From positions 1-56,667 of the forward strand of contig DITN01000097.1 of NCBI GenBank assembly GCA_002422865.1: 56,667 nt of DNA, given 5' to 3'. Both the position numbers and the translations under genes were made by a program. Positions 7,558 through 16,442 of the stretch are shown one piece after another; position 1 is the stretch's first letter, and each line of letters starts with the position of its first letter. The notes under the pieces were generated by a model. That model was not told the origin of the DNA. It did not search any database and worked only from the letters and a program-made list of their open reading frames with translations. The stretch is from Bacteroidetes bacterium UBA6183. Its GTDB lineage: Bacteria > Bacteroidota > Bacteroidia > UKL13-3.

Positions 7558-8928
7558 ATGTCGTACTACATTAAGCAAGATTTAAACGATACCATTTGTG
7601 CATTGGCAACAGCCGGTGGAGTGGGAGCAATAGGCGTAATACGTGTAAGTGGTGCAAATGCCATAACCGTTGTTGATTCCGTTTTTAAAGGAAAACGATT
7701 AACCCAGCAAGCCACGCATACCGTGCATTTTGGTAAAATAGTTGATGGCGATAAGGTAATAGACGAAGTGTTGGCCACCTTGTTTATCAACCCAAAATCA
7801 TATACCGGAGAAAATACTGTAGAATTAAGTTGCCATGGTTCGCCATACATACAACAACAAATTTTGCAATTATTAGTAAGCAAAGGTTGCCGTTTGGCCA
7901 AGCCGGGCGAGTTTACTTTGCGTGCTTTCTTAAATAAAAAACTGGATTTATCTCAAGCCGAGGCTGTGGCCGATTTAATTGCCAGTAACAGCGAAGAAAG
8001 TCACCGTACGGCCATGATGCAAATGCGTGGAGGCTTTAGTTACCAGATTGCCGACATGCGCGAACGCCTCATCAATTTTGCTTCGTTAATAGAGCTCGAA
8101 TTAGATTTTTCCGAAGAAGATGTAGAGTTTGCCCAACGCGATGAACTGATTAAACTAGTAAGCAACATACAACACCTTATACAAGAGTTGTTGCACTCTT
8201 TTAAATATGGTAACGCTATTAAAAACGGTATACCAACTGTAATTGCAGGTAAACCTAATGCCGGAAAATCAACTTTATTAAATGCATTGGTAAACGAAGA
8301 GCGCGCTATTGTTAGCGATATAGCAGGCACCACGCGCGATACCATTGAAGAAGCATTTGTAATAGATGGAATTACGTTTAGGTTAACCGATACAGCCGGT
8401 ATACGTAGCAACTCGCAAGATAAGATAGAAGTAATAGGTATAGAGCGCACGTTTGATAAACTACAAAAAGCCAGCATTATTATTTATGTGTACGATGCAG
8501 CCACCAGTACAGCTCAAGAGTTAAACAACGAGTTAGCGCAGTTTAATCACATCAACGCCATAGTAATTCCTGTAGCCAATAAAATAGATTTAACCAATGC
8601 GCCACTCATACCCAATGCGCAAACCATTTCACTTTCGGCAAAAGATAAAACCGGAATAGAAACATTGAAGCAACGTTTAATAGAAACAGTGCGCAAAGAC
8701 CAAGTTAAAAACGATGTTATCATCACCAACTTGCGCCATTACGAAGCCCTGCAACATGCCAGCGAAGCCCTGCAATTGGTGTTAAACGGTATCGATATGC
8801 ATATTACAGGCGAGCTGTTAGCGTTTGATATTCGCAAAGCATTGTTCCACTTAGGTGAGATCACAGGTGATGTTACAACAGATGATTTGTTAGCAAACAT
8901 CTTTAGTAAGTTTTGTATCGGAAAGTAA
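7558..8928 (+). CDS. mnmE: tRNA uridine-5-carboxymethylaminomethyl(34) synthesis GTPase MnmE
   Basis: With MnmG, this enzyme modifies U34 at the wobble position of several tRNAs. The N-terminal folate-binding domain starts DTICALATAGGVGAIGVIRVSG. The inserted G domain shows the P-loop GKPNAGKST (about residue 231), the switch AGTTRDTIEE, DTAG (about 278) and NKID (about 341). The protein ends in FCIGK, carrying the catalytic cysteine typical of MnmE. At 456 residues it is full length. The ATG at 7558 aligns with the usual family start. It stands alone on the plus strand, divergent from the efflux operon. Confidence 0.98.
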   Translation: MSYYIKQDLNDTICALATAGGVGAIGVIRVSGANAITVVDSVFKGKRLTQQATHTVHFGKIVDGDKVIDEVLATLFINPKSYTGENTVELSCHGSPYIQQQILQLLVSKGCRLAKPGEFTLRAFLNKKLDLSQAEAVADLIASNSEESHRTAMMQMRGGFSYQIADMRERLINFASLIELELDFSEEDVEFAQRDELIKLVSNIQHLIQELLHSFKYGNAIKNGIPTVIAGKPNAGKSTLLNALVNEERAIVSDIAGTTRDTIEEAFVIDGITFRLTDTAGIRSNSQDKIEVIGIERTFDKLQKASIIIYVYDAATSTAQELNNELAQFNHINAIVIPVANKIDLTNAPLIPNAQTISLSAKDKTGIETLKQRLIETVRKDQVKNDVIITNLRHYEALQHASEALQLVLNGIDMHITGELLAFDIRKALFHLGEITGDVTTDDLLANIFSKFCIGK

Positions 8929-8935
8929 AGATTAG

Positions 8936-9014
8936 GGCGTTTTCCCGAAGTTTCGCTTCGCTTCATTCGGGGTCGGTTGTTACGCTATACTGCGGTGCCG
9001 CTTAACCACCTAAC
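8936..9014. repeat. Palindromic intergenic repeat downstream of mnmE
   Basis: CCCGAA (8944-8949) and TTCGGG (8966-8971) flank a TTCGCTTCGCTTC core. A GC-richer tail (GGTCGGTTGTTACGC...CTAACGCGGG) follows and stands out from the AT-rich surroundings. The layout resembles dispersed palindromic units seen between Bacteroidota genes. No long T-tract follows, so it is not a typical terminator. Confidence 0.45.
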
Positions 9015-9109
9015 GCGGGTTTTTCGTATAGATGAACTTCTTTTTTATACAATAGCTTTTTCAACTCGTTTAATTTTCGGTTTTGATCCATTTTTTTTGA
9101 GGTACTCAT
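9002..9109 (-). CDS. Possible 35-residue small protein
   Basis: This short frame runs from the ATG at 9109 to a TAA at 9002-9004. It encodes a Lys- and Leu-rich peptide starting MSTSKKMDQNRKLNELKK that could form an amphipathic helix. It lies in the mnmE-lipoprotein gap on the opposite strand, and its last codons run into the palindromic repeat. It could be a real small protein, the remnant of a gene truncated by the repeat, or chance. No family is recognised. Confidence 0.25.
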   Translation of the reverse strand: MSTSKKMDQNRKLNELKKLLYKKEVHLYEKPALGG

Positions 9110-9186
9110 TACATCGTATAAATATTCTCTGCAGCAACTTTAATCAAATAATATAAATTGCGTGTATTGTTAAGTTAAATAAGCTT

Positions 9187-10065
9187 ATGAAAATAACAAC
9201 CAACATATTGGCTACGTTAATTTTTACATTATTAATAATTGCGTGTGGTAATAATAAAGTCAGTAATGAAGAAACAACCAAATTAGATACATTGAGCACC
9301 GATAATAATGAAATGGGTGCAGTAAGTGCGGCCGGAGGTGGTGCCGAAAAGGTAAATCTTCCTGATGTTTTTGAAGAAGGTGCAATTATGCTATCTCTCA
9401 GAAATTATTTTAATCAAGAAGAAGTAAATCGTTATAAATCGCTTGAGTTTTATGGTTTATTTTACGACTCTGCCACGTCACTATATAATTTGCGTAAAAC
9501 ACCGGTTTCTTTTGTTGAAACAGGTATATTATATGACGATGGTCTTACTTCATTCGAGTGCGGTGTGGTGATTAAGGAACGTGAGTCATGTGTTTTTTTA
9601 TTACATAACAAATACTTAACCCAGCCCGGTACCAAAATAAAAAATGTACTTAGTGAGCCACGCTTTTTTCAAGCTGGCGAATCGATGAAGTTTAATATTG
9701 GTGGTAATGAATTTGTACTCTCGGCAAGCGATTATGTGGTAGAGCCTAACGGTTCACAAACCCACATGGATTACAAGCTTATGCTAAATGGTAAATTTAA
9801 AGATGGAACCACATCAGAAACGCTGCTTAGCTTTATCCCATGGTTTGATGATGGATCAGTAAACGTTTTGTTTATAGGTGATTTAGATGGCGATGCCTAT
9901 CCTGACTTTATTATTGATAATGCGAGTAAGTACACAGGTGTCACTAAATCAGGGGTGTTTTACTCCACCAAAGCTTCAACTATAAAAGGAATGCCTAAAC
10001 CAATAGCACAACAAGAAGAGGGGTCGATTGGTAAAGAAGAGCATAACGGTGAACTTGGTTGTTAG
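9187..10065 (+). CDS. Uncharacterised lipoprotein
   Basis: This 292-residue protein has a lipoprotein signal (ILATLIFTLLIIAC, lipid-accepting Cys at residue 20) followed by a low-complexity Asn/Thr/Asp linker. The body has no family I recognise. Near the C-terminus GDLDGDAYPDFIID looks like a Ca-binding, FG-GAP-type loop (DxDxD-x-PD). That suggests an extracytoplasmic protein anchored in a membrane. It is followed 15 bp later by a strong bidirectional terminator, so it is probably monocistronic. Confidence 0.8.
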   Translation: MKITTNILATLIFTLLIIACGNNKVSNEETTKLDTLSTDNNEMGAVSAAGGGAEKVNLPDVFEEGAIMLSLRNYFNQEEVNRYKSLEFYGLFYDSATSLYNLRKTPVSFVETGILYDDGLTSFECGVVIKERESCVFLLHNKYLTQPGTKIKNVLSEPRFFQAGESMKFNIGGNEFVLSASDYVVEPNGSQTHMDYKLMLNGKFKDGTTSETLLSFIPWFDDGSVNVLFIGDLDGDAYPDFIIDNASKYTGVTKSGVFYSTKASTIKGMPKPIAQQEEGSIGKEEHNGELGC

Positions 10066-10080
10066 CCTAATATTTAATAG

Positions 10081-10126
10081 ATAAAAAGAATGGTTTGTAA
10101 CATACGTTACAAACCATTCTTTTTAT
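10081..10126. terminator. Bidirectional terminator hairpin, 21-bp perfect stem
   Basis: The arms 10081-10101 and 10106-10126 are perfect reverse complements with a 4-base loop (ATAC). A-rich and T-rich ends allow it to work on either strand. It closes the lipoprotein gene. Confidence 0.9.
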
Positions 10127-10132
10127 AGGATT

Positions 10133-10140
10133 TAACTTTG
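10133..10140 (+). promoter_or_regulatory. Candidate -7 box (TAACTTTG) for thioredoxin
   Basis: This is an exact TAnnTTTG match ending 18 bp before the chosen ATG at 10159. It also argues against the upstream ATG at 10138, which would overlap the box. The -33 region falls in the preceding terminator stem. Confidence 0.55.
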
Positions 10141-10158
10141 TGTCATAATTTTAAAACT

Positions 10159-10524
10159 ATGGCAACCGTTAAACTTACCACAGCAGATTTTAAACGTAAT
10201 ATTTTTAATTACGAAACCGAAAAGGATTGGAAATACACTGGCCACTTACCTGCAATCATTGATTTTTATGCCGATTGGTGCGGTCCATGCAAAATGGTAG
10301 CTCCTGTATTGGAAGAATTAGCAGCAGAATATGATGGTAAAATCATTATTTATAAAGTAGATACTGAGGTTGAACAAGAATTATCAGCAGTGTTTGGTAT
10401 ACAAAGTATCCCTTCGTTTTTATTTATTCCAATGGAAGGAACACCAATGATGCAACCGGGCGCATTACCTAAAAATGTATTTAAGCAAGCAATAGAAAAT
10501 AATTTGTTAGCTGCCGTAAAGTAG
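10159..10524 (+). CDS. trxA: Thioredoxin
   Basis: This is a cytoplasmic disulfide reductase of 121 residues. The active site is FYADWCGPCKMVAPVLEELA, and the cis-proline segment is FGIQSIPSFLFI. There is no signal peptide. An in-frame ATG at 10138 exists, but it overlaps the -7 box, and the ATG at 10159 (MATVKLT) gives the usual thioredoxin length. A terminator with a UUCG loop follows. Confidence 0.95.
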   Translation: MATVKLTTADFKRNIFNYETEKDWKYTGHLPAIIDFYADWCGPCKMVAPVLEELAAEYDGKIIIYKVDTEVEQELSAVFGIQSIPSFLFIPMEGTPMMQPGALPKNVFKQAIENNLLAAVK

Positions 10525-10559
10525 CGAAGCATTCGTTTCATAAGTGGGTTAATTGGTTT

Positions 10560-10599
10560 AAAGTCGTTAGTTACTTCGGTACTAACGGCTTTATTTTTT
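10560..10599 (+). terminator. Rho-independent terminator after thioredoxin
   Basis: A stem of AAAGTCGTTAGT against ACTAACGGCTTT has a TTCG-type loop and is followed by ATTTTTTAT. Confidence 0.85.
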
Positions 10600-10708
10600 A
10601 TCAGTCGATTCAATCAGCAGCTTGTCACATCATCATGTATCATGAATATACAAGGCTTCTAAAAATAATATCCTATAATACTTTAAAAATTTTGCACCTT
10701 TGTTCGAT

Positions 10709-11539
10709 ATGTTAAAACCGGGATTTTATTACGACTTAACCATTTTAGAAAAAACAGCTGATGGATATTGGTTTGGAGAAACCAAAGATCAAGTGGCTTT
10801 TATGCCAAAGCAGTACGCTGATACCGGATTATTGGTTGGAGATAAGTTAACCGTTTTTTTATACCACGACTCGACAAATATTTTATGTGCTACCACCAAA
10901 AAACCTAAAGGCAAAGTTGGCGATTTAGTTACCTTAAAAGTTGTTGACATGAGTCCGGCCGGTGCATTTTTAGATTGGGGTTTACCCAAAGATTTGCTTT
11001 TGCCACGCTCATTACACGAAGATGATTTACTTACCGGTGATTATTGTTTGGTTAAAATTTTATACGATGAACCTACGGGAAAAGTTATTGCCAAAGAAAA
11101 GTTGAATGACGAATTGAGCAATGAAGTGTTAACCGTTAGAGAGAAAGAAATCGTTCAGTGTATCGTATATAAAGATACCGAGTTAGGTTACCAAGTAATA
11201 GTAAATGAAAAACACCTTGGGTTGTTGCATTACAACGAGGTGTTTAAAGATTTATTTGTGGGTGATGTATTTACCGGTTTCGTGAAAAAGATAAAAGAAG
11301 AAAACAAGTTAGATATCATGATTGGCAAGCCCGGTTACCAACGTGTAGAAGATGAAGGAGATGTGATATTGCGCGAATTACGTAAGCACAACGGGTATTT
11401 GCCATACCACGATAAAAGCAGTGCGGAAGATATTTATCGCGTGTTTGGTATGAGTAAAAAAACGTTTAAAATGACTTTAGGTAATTTATACCGAGATAGA
11501 AAAATTAAAATTGAATCTGAAGGAATCAGATTATCATAG
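10709..11539 (+). CDS. cvfB: S1 RNA-binding domain protein, CvfB family
   Basis: This 276-residue protein fits the CvfB/YitL layout. N-terminal S1-like OB folds include GKVGDLVTLKVVDMSPAGAFLDWGLPKDLLLP. Further S1-like segments follow, such as VGDVFTGFVKKIKEENKLDIMIG. The C-terminus is a winged helix, SSAEDIYRVFGMSKKTFKMTLGNLYRDRKI. In other bacteria CvfB binds RNA and affects expression of virulence or stress genes; that role here is inference. A TTG at 10700 could start three codons earlier, but the ATG at 10709 (MLKPGFYYDL) is preferred. Confidence 0.88.
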   Translation: MLKPGFYYDLTILEKTADGYWFGETKDQVAFMPKQYADTGLLVGDKLTVFLYHDSTNILCATTKKPKGKVGDLVTLKVVDMSPAGAFLDWGLPKDLLLPRSLHEDDLLTGDYCLVKILYDEPTGKVIAKEKLNDELSNEVLTVREKEIVQCIVYKDTELGYQVIVNEKHLGLLHYNEVFKDLFVGDVFTGFVKKIKEENKLDIMIGKPGYQRVEDEGDVILRELRKHNGYLPYHDKSSAEDIYRVFGMSKKTFKMTLGNLYRDRKIKIESEGIRLS

Positions 11540-11726
11540 TGTTCGTCCTGTTTATAGAGGTTGTTAAACTCTAGCTAGTTTTATGCTGTTGAAATATAGC
11601 TTTAAATTTTTTATTAACTTTTTAGCTCAATCTATTCATGTTATATGTAATCGCGGGATGTAAACATTCGTTTCAAGACAACTGCGCAGCAATCAACCAG
11701 GCCAAATAAGAAAAAACAACGATAAC

Positions 11727-11763
11727 AAAAATCCCCCAATAGCTTTCGCTACTGAGGGATTTT
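11727..11763 (-). terminator. Terminator after ftsH
   Basis: AAAATCCC pairs with GGGATTTT, extended inward with two mismatches to AGC-TTTC-GCT. On the minus strand it is followed by a T-run. It lies 20 bp past the ftsH stop. Confidence 0.85.
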
Positions 11764-11782
11764 ATATTTGTTTAAAAACGTA

Positions 11783-13819
11783 CTATTCGTGCGTTTCAGT
11801 CTCTGCTTTTTCTTGGGTTTCTTCCACTGCTGTTATTTCAACAGGTGTTTCTTCCACCACCACATCAAAAGGACGTTTGCCTAAAATTTCTTCTAAATCG
11901 TGTTGGAACAAAATTTCACGCTTCAATAAAATTTGCGAAAGTTCTTCCAACTTATCACGTTTTTCTATTAACAACGCTTTGGTTTTTTGGTAGCAAGCAT
12001 CAATTTGTTTGCGCACTTCAATATCAATCATCTCAGCTGTTTTATCGCTGTATGGTTTGGTAAATCCGTACTCGTTATTAGGGTCGTTAAAACTTACGTT
12101 ACCTACATTGCTGTTCATACCATAAATGGTAACCATAGCGTAAGCCATACGTGTTATTCGTTCCAAATCATTTTGTGCTCCTGTACTTACACGGCCAAAA
12201 ACAATATCTTCAGCTACACGTCCGCCCAAGGTCATACACATCATGTTTTCCATTTGTTCGGTGGTGTATAAATATTGGTCTTTAGGCAAATATTGCGCAT
12301 AACCTAATGCTGCAACACCACGTGGTACTATACTTACTTTTACCAATGGGTCGAGGTCTTTTAGGAACCAACCCACAATAGCATGACCACTTTCGTGGTA
12401 AGCAATAATTTCTTTTTCTTCGGGCGAAATGATTTTATTTTTCTTTTCCAATCCACCAATCACACGATCAACTGCATCTTGAAAATCTTGCATGTCGATT
12501 TCGGTTTTGTTTTTACGTGCAGCAATTAAGGCGGCCTCGTTACACACATTGGCAATCTCTGCTCCTGCAAATCCTGCGGTTTGGGTTGATAAACGATCTG
12601 CACTTACATCGGCATTTAATTTAAGTGGTTTTAAGTGCACCCTAAATATTTCAGCACGACCTGCTAAATCCGGTTTATCAATAGAAATTTGTCTATCAAA
12701 ACGACCCGGACGTAACAATGCTGCATCTAAAATATCGGGACGGTTGGTTGCTGCTAAAATAATAACCCCCGAATCGGTTGAGAAACCATCCATTTCTGTT
12801 AACAATTGGTTTAAGGTATTCTCACGTTCATCGTTACCTCCTTGCACCATGTTACGGCCACGGGCACGACCAACAGCATCAATCTCATCAATAAAAATGA
12901 TGCAAGGGGCTTTCTCTTTTGCTTGGCGGAATAAATCGCGCACACGGCTTGCTCCCACACCCACAAACATTTCTACGAAATCAGAACCTGATAACGAGAA
13001 AAACGGTACACCGGCTTCGCCTGCAACAGCTTTTGCCAATAAGGTTTTACCTGTACCCGGAGGGCCTACCAATAAAGCGCCTTTAGGAATTTTACCTCCT
13101 AAGTTGGTGTACTTTTTAGGGTTTTTAAGGAAATCTACAATTTCCATAATTTCCACTTTGGCTTCATCTAAACCCGCAACATCTTTAAAGGTTACTTTTA
13201 CTAAGTTTTCTTTATCAAACAATTGTGCTTTCGATTTACCAATGTTAAACAATTGTCCTCCACCGGCACCACCACCGCCCATTCTGCGCATCAAAAACAT
13301 CCACAAACCAAGCAATAATAATAGGGGTAAAATCCATCCTATAATATCGCCAAAATAGTTGTGTTGTGTGGTGTACTCAACCGGTATTTGTATGGCCTGA
13401 CCCGGGTTGCGTTTGGTATATTCTACCTCAGCATCTTTTAAATCGGCACGAAATTGTGTTACATCACCAATTTCAAAAAAGTAGTGTGGGCCAACGTCTT
13501 CGCCAAAAAGGCTGCGGTCTTTCAGGTCTTTAAATTTTTCACCGCTTAATGCGTCTTTTTTAAGTGTAACCTCCGCACGTTTTTCATTTACGATGGTTAT
13601 TTTCTCTACACTGTTGGCCATTATCATGTCGCTTTGCACACGGAACCAAGTGGTTTTAAGTGCAACATCATGCGGCATGAGTTGTATACCAATAAATATG
13701 GCAAAAATTATCCCGTATATCCAGTAAAAATTAAATTTAGGCATCTGGGGTACTTTAGGTTTACGTGGTCCTTGGTTAGGTTCCTGCGGACGTTGGTTGT
13801 TTGGTTCGATATCAGCCAT
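11783..13819 (-). CDS. ftsH: ATP-dependent zinc metalloprotease FtsH
   Basis: This membrane-bound AAA+ protease degrades misfolded and regulatory membrane proteins. At 678 residues it has a Pro-rich cytoplasmic N-terminus and TM1 (about 33-48, IYGIIFAIFIGIQL). A periplasmic domain and TM2 (about 164-178) follow. A Gly-rich linker leads to the AAA module with Walker A GPPGTGKT (252-259), Walker B IIFIDEIDAVG, the pore loop FVEMFVG and the SRH GRFDRQI. The zinc protease motif is HESGH (about residue 475). A Glu/Thr-rich acidic tail ends the protein. It has its own terminator. Confidence 0.98.
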   Translation of the reverse strand: MADIEPNNQRPQEPNQGPRKPKVPQMPKFNFYWIYGIIFAIFIGIQLMPHDVALKTTWFRVQSDMIMANSVEKITIVNEKRAEVTLKKDALSGEKFKDLKDRSLFGEDVGPHYFFEIGDVTQFRADLKDAEVEYTKRNPGQAIQIPVEYTTQHNYFGDIIGWILPLLLLLGLWMFLMRRMGGGGAGGGQLFNIGKSKAQLFDKENLVKVTFKDVAGLDEAKVEIMEIVDFLKNPKKYTNLGGKIPKGALLVGPPGTGKTLLAKAVAGEAGVPFFSLSGSDFVEMFVGVGASRVRDLFRQAKEKAPCIIFIDEIDAVGRARGRNMVQGGNDERENTLNQLLTEMDGFSTDSGVIILAATNRPDILDAALLRPGRFDRQISIDKPDLAGRAEIFRVHLKPLKLNADVSADRLSTQTAGFAGAEIANVCNEAALIAARKNKTEIDMQDFQDAVDRVIGGLEKKNKIISPEEKEIIAYHESGHAIVGWFLKDLDPLVKVSIVPRGVAALGYAQYLPKDQYLYTTEQMENMMCMTLGGRVAEDIVFGRVSTGAQNDLERITRMAYAMVTIYGMNSNVGNVSFNDPNNEYGFTKPYSDKTAEMIDIEVRKQIDACYQKTKALLIEKRDKLEELSQILLKREILFQHDLEEILGKRPFDVVVEETPVEITAVEETQEKAETETHE

Positions 13820-13892
13820 TTATATTCTTATGTTATTTTTTGTTATCTGTAATATTAAGCAAGATTACTTACATTTTGTTTTTTAACCAACA

Positions 13893-14390
13893 TTAAGCGG
13901 TTTGTTTAGGTAATTGTTTGTATACCCAGCTATTTTCTAGTGCAATACGAAAATTGTTGCGAAGTTCGCCCACATTGGCTACTACTTTATTATAAAACAC
14001 CGTTTGTGCTGATAATGTTCCGTTGCTTAATAATTCTGCCACTCTGGCTTTGGTGCCAACTTCAACATTGCCGTTTAATTCAAACTCAAGTTGCAAACGG
14101 TTAAACAAAGGGATGTTTAGTTGTTGTTCCCATTTTTGCACCAAGTGTACTGATTTATCTATGCCACAGCCACTAATGTCGTGGTGCGCAATGTCTACTG
14201 CAAACACCAAAAACAGGTCATCCAAAATATTGAATGATGCCTTAAGCGGCATTTGGTGGGCAGTCCATTCTTCAGTAAACTGATCGGCATCGGCTTGAAT
14301 CATTGCCTTTTCGTGTTGTGATAAAGGTTTTGATGCTGCGTATACCCAAACACGGGCATGATCGGGTAATTGATTAAATTCAACTTTCAT
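13893..14390 (-). CDS. Bacteroidota-specific conserved protein (often mislabelled ABC transporter ATPase)
   Basis: This 165-residue soluble protein starts MKVEFNQLPDHARVWVYAASKPLS and contains TAHQMPLKASFNIL, FLVFAVDIAHHDISGCGIDKSV and PLFNRL. I recognise this pattern as a short family found across Bacteroidota that databases often call ABC transporter ATPase. I see no Walker A, signature or Walker B motif, so that name is not supported. It lies 73 bp upstream of ftsH on the same strand and may share its transcript. Its function is unknown. Confidence 0.75.
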   Translation of the reverse strand: MKVEFNQLPDHARVWVYAASKPLSQHEKAMIQADADQFTEEWTAHQMPLKASFNILDDLFLVFAVDIAHHDISGCGIDKSVHLVQKWEQQLNIPLFNRLQLEFELNGNVEVGTKARVAELLSNGTLSAQTVFYNKVVANVGELRNNFRIALENSWVYKQLPKQTA

Positions 14391-15174
14391 GTTTGGCGAA
14401 ATTAACCAAAAATCAAGCCATTGCCATATTGGCGCTTTAAGTTTAACGGTTTACCTACGTAGGTTTTATTGCTTTGGGTTGATGTAAAAAATGTAATAGA
14501 TTGATGTACTTTGATTTTAAGGTTCTTACGTGTGCGGTTGTGTACCATGCCTGGTGCTTAACTTATACCAAGGTTAAGGTAAAACTTATGATTTAATCGG
14601 TAAAAAAACTGACAGGTTTGGTTGATTAGTTATTGGTTGATGGGTTGACAGGTTGATTCACTTATTAGCTATAGCTACGAAATGCGAGGAGTTGTTGGAT
14701 GACCGGTTGATCGCGGAAAGCGCTCATGAATTTTAAACGTAGAGATAGCTTCGCAAGTCTGATTGGCTCACTGAAAACGCATAAGGATACAGAAGTTTGC
14801 TTCGCAAAGCTACAGCCTGTTCGAGTTCGCTAAGGGCTGCTTGTGCCAGAGCGCGAGTATCGAGAATAGGAGTTAGAAAAATAATTAACTTTAACAATCC
14901 AATTCTCGATACGATTGAGCTAACGCCAAGTCCTGGCAACAATCACTCGAACAGGCTGTCACATCCTTTGTTCATTTTTTTTTAAGATAGAACTCCTCAA
15001 TGCCGAATGCGTTGCGCTGCGTGCTCTCTATTTGGTAAATCTTCGTAATTCTGTTCAAAGCAGCTTGCTTTAAAAATTCAAGTACGGTTTTAGTGTAATA
15101 TTTTATAACCCATTGAATAATTACTGCAACTTGGTATGCAAAGTTTAGTGGTGTATTTGTTATCATTGCAGTTC
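14391..15174. other. 784-bp intergenic region with palindromes and simple repeats
   Basis: No convincing gene is present. The region holds a perfect 12-bp palindrome ACCTACGTAGGT at 14453-14464, upstream of the minus-strand gene. Degenerate GGTTGAT words occur at about 14620-14720. A nested inverted-repeat element lies at 14812-14959. Short open frames here follow the inverted repeat and look accidental. Confidence 0.7.
14812..14959 (-). repeat. Nested inverted-repeat element, copy 1
   Basis: The outer arms ACAGCCTGTTCGAGT (14812-14826) and ACTCGAACAGGCTGT (14945-14959) are perfect over 15 bp. The inner arms GTATCGAGAAT (14857-14867) and ATTCTCGATAC (14902-14912) are perfect over 11 bp. Its reverse complement shares ordered blocks with 53715-53852: CGAGAAT, GGATTGTT, ATTATT, AACTCCTATT, TCGATAC, CGCTCT, AGCCC and AACTCGAACAGGCTG. 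It is therefore a dispersed element rather than a local hairpin. Confidence 0.8.
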
Positions 15175-16437
15175 ATGGAATTAAACGCAAGTTCAATTGT
15201 TATTATAGGAGCTGGTCCTGCGGGCTGTGCCACATCGTTATTTTTAGCTAAACACAAAATACCTCATACCATTATTGATAAGGCTGTTTTTCCGCGCGAT
15301 AAGGTTTGTGGTGACGCGCTTAGTGGTAAAACAGTTTACGTATTAAACCAACTCGACCCAAGTATTATTCCTGCTTTCGATCAACAAAAAAAACAGTTTA
15401 TAGAGAGCTGGGGTGTAAAGTTTGTTGCACCAAACGGAAAAGCCATTGATATTCCGTTTAAGCAAGACATGAGCAAGGAGAAATACCCTCCGGGCTTTAT
15501 TAGCAAACGTATTGATTTTGACAACGAACTTTTTAAACGTTTAGATAGAAATTACGCTACTGTGCTTGATGGTACAGAGGTTACCGAAATAAATCGCAAT
15601 GGTGATTTGTTTGATGTAACAATAGTTAAAAATGATTCAACCCAAACCCTAAAAAATATAAAATTACTGGTAGGTGCTGAGGGTGATAGGAGTGTAGTGG
15701 CTAAAAAACTATCACCCAATAAAAAAGAAAACGACCACTATTGTGCAGGTATTCGTGCCTATTACGAAGGGGTTGAAGGCATGCATCCGCAAAATTTTAT
15801 TGAGTTACATTTTTTACCCGAAATGTTACCCGGTTACTTTTGGATTTTTCCATTGCCAAATGGTATGGCCAATATTGGGGCAGGTATGTTAAGCAGTGAG
15901 GTAAGTAAACGTAAGGTAAACCTTAAAGCCGATATGCTGAAGGCCATAGAGAACAATCCTGCTATTAGTGCACGTTTTAAAAATGCAAAATTGCAGGGCA
16001 AAATTCAAGGTTGGGGATTACCACTGGGCAGCAAAAAACGTCCGGTTAGTGGCGCAGGTTTTTTATTGGTGGGTGATGCCGGTTCGTTAATAGACCCATT
16101 TACAGGAGAGGGAATTGGTAATGCCTTATACAGCGGTATGATGGCTGCAAACCATATTACTGAGGCTGTAAAACAAAATAGGTTTGATGCCGCATTTTTA
16201 AAACAATACGATGATGCTTTTTACGCCCGCCAATGGGATGAGCTTAAACTGAGTCATACCATGCAAAAGCTGGTTAAGTTCCCGTGGTTGTTTAATTTTG
16301 TGGTAAATAAAGCACATAAAAATAAAGCCTTGCGCGAAACGATTAGTTGTATGTTTGAAGACTTAGACTTACGTGCTAAGTTGCGTAATCCGCTGTTTTA
16401 CGTAAAATTATTAATGAACGATAAGGTTAAAAAATAA
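15175..16437 (+). CDS. Geranylgeranyl reductase family FAD-dependent oxidoreductase
   Basis: This is a flavoprotein of the TIGR02032 type. An N-terminal Rossmann motif SIVIIGAGPAGCATSLFLA binds the FAD ADP part. DKAVFPRDKVCGDALSG follows, and the second FAD motif is GDAGSLIDPFTGEGIGNAL. Family members reduce isoprenoid double bonds or act on quinone and lipid substrates; the substrate here is unknown. The open frame starts at 15136, but the ATG at 15175 (MELNASSIV) places the Rossmann strand at the normal distance and gives 420 residues. A DUF1456 gene follows 5 bp later. Confidence 0.9.
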   Translation: MELNASSIVIIGAGPAGCATSLFLAKHKIPHTIIDKAVFPRDKVCGDALSGKTVYVLNQLDPSIIPAFDQQKKQFIESWGVKFVAPNGKAIDIPFKQDMSKEKYPPGFISKRIDFDNELFKRLDRNYATVLDGTEVTEINRNGDLFDVTIVKNDSTQTLKNIKLLVGAEGDRSVVAKKLSPNKKENDHYCAGIRAYYEGVEGMHPQNFIELHFLPEMLPGYFWIFPLPNGMANIGAGMLSSEVSKRKVNLKADMLKAIENNPAISARFKNAKLQGKIQGWGLPLGSKKRPVSGAGFLLVGDAGSLIDPFTGEGIGNALYSGMMAANHITEAVKQNRFDAAFLKQYDDAFYARQWDELKLSHTMQKLVKFPWLFNFVVNKAHKNKALRETISCMFEDLDLRAKLRNPLFYVKLLMNDKVKK

Positions 16438-16442
16438 AGGCC

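Noticed and set aside
12492..13358. A 288-codon open frame on the plus strand opposite ftsH
   Set aside because: It is antisense to the well-supported ftsH catalytic region, encodes low-complexity Ser/Ala/Pro-rich sequence and matches no family; it is a codon-bias shadow.
14733..15166. Short open frames in the 14.4-15.2 kb gap
   Set aside because: Frames on both strands mirror the inverted repeat and share its sequence, so they are by-products of the repeat.
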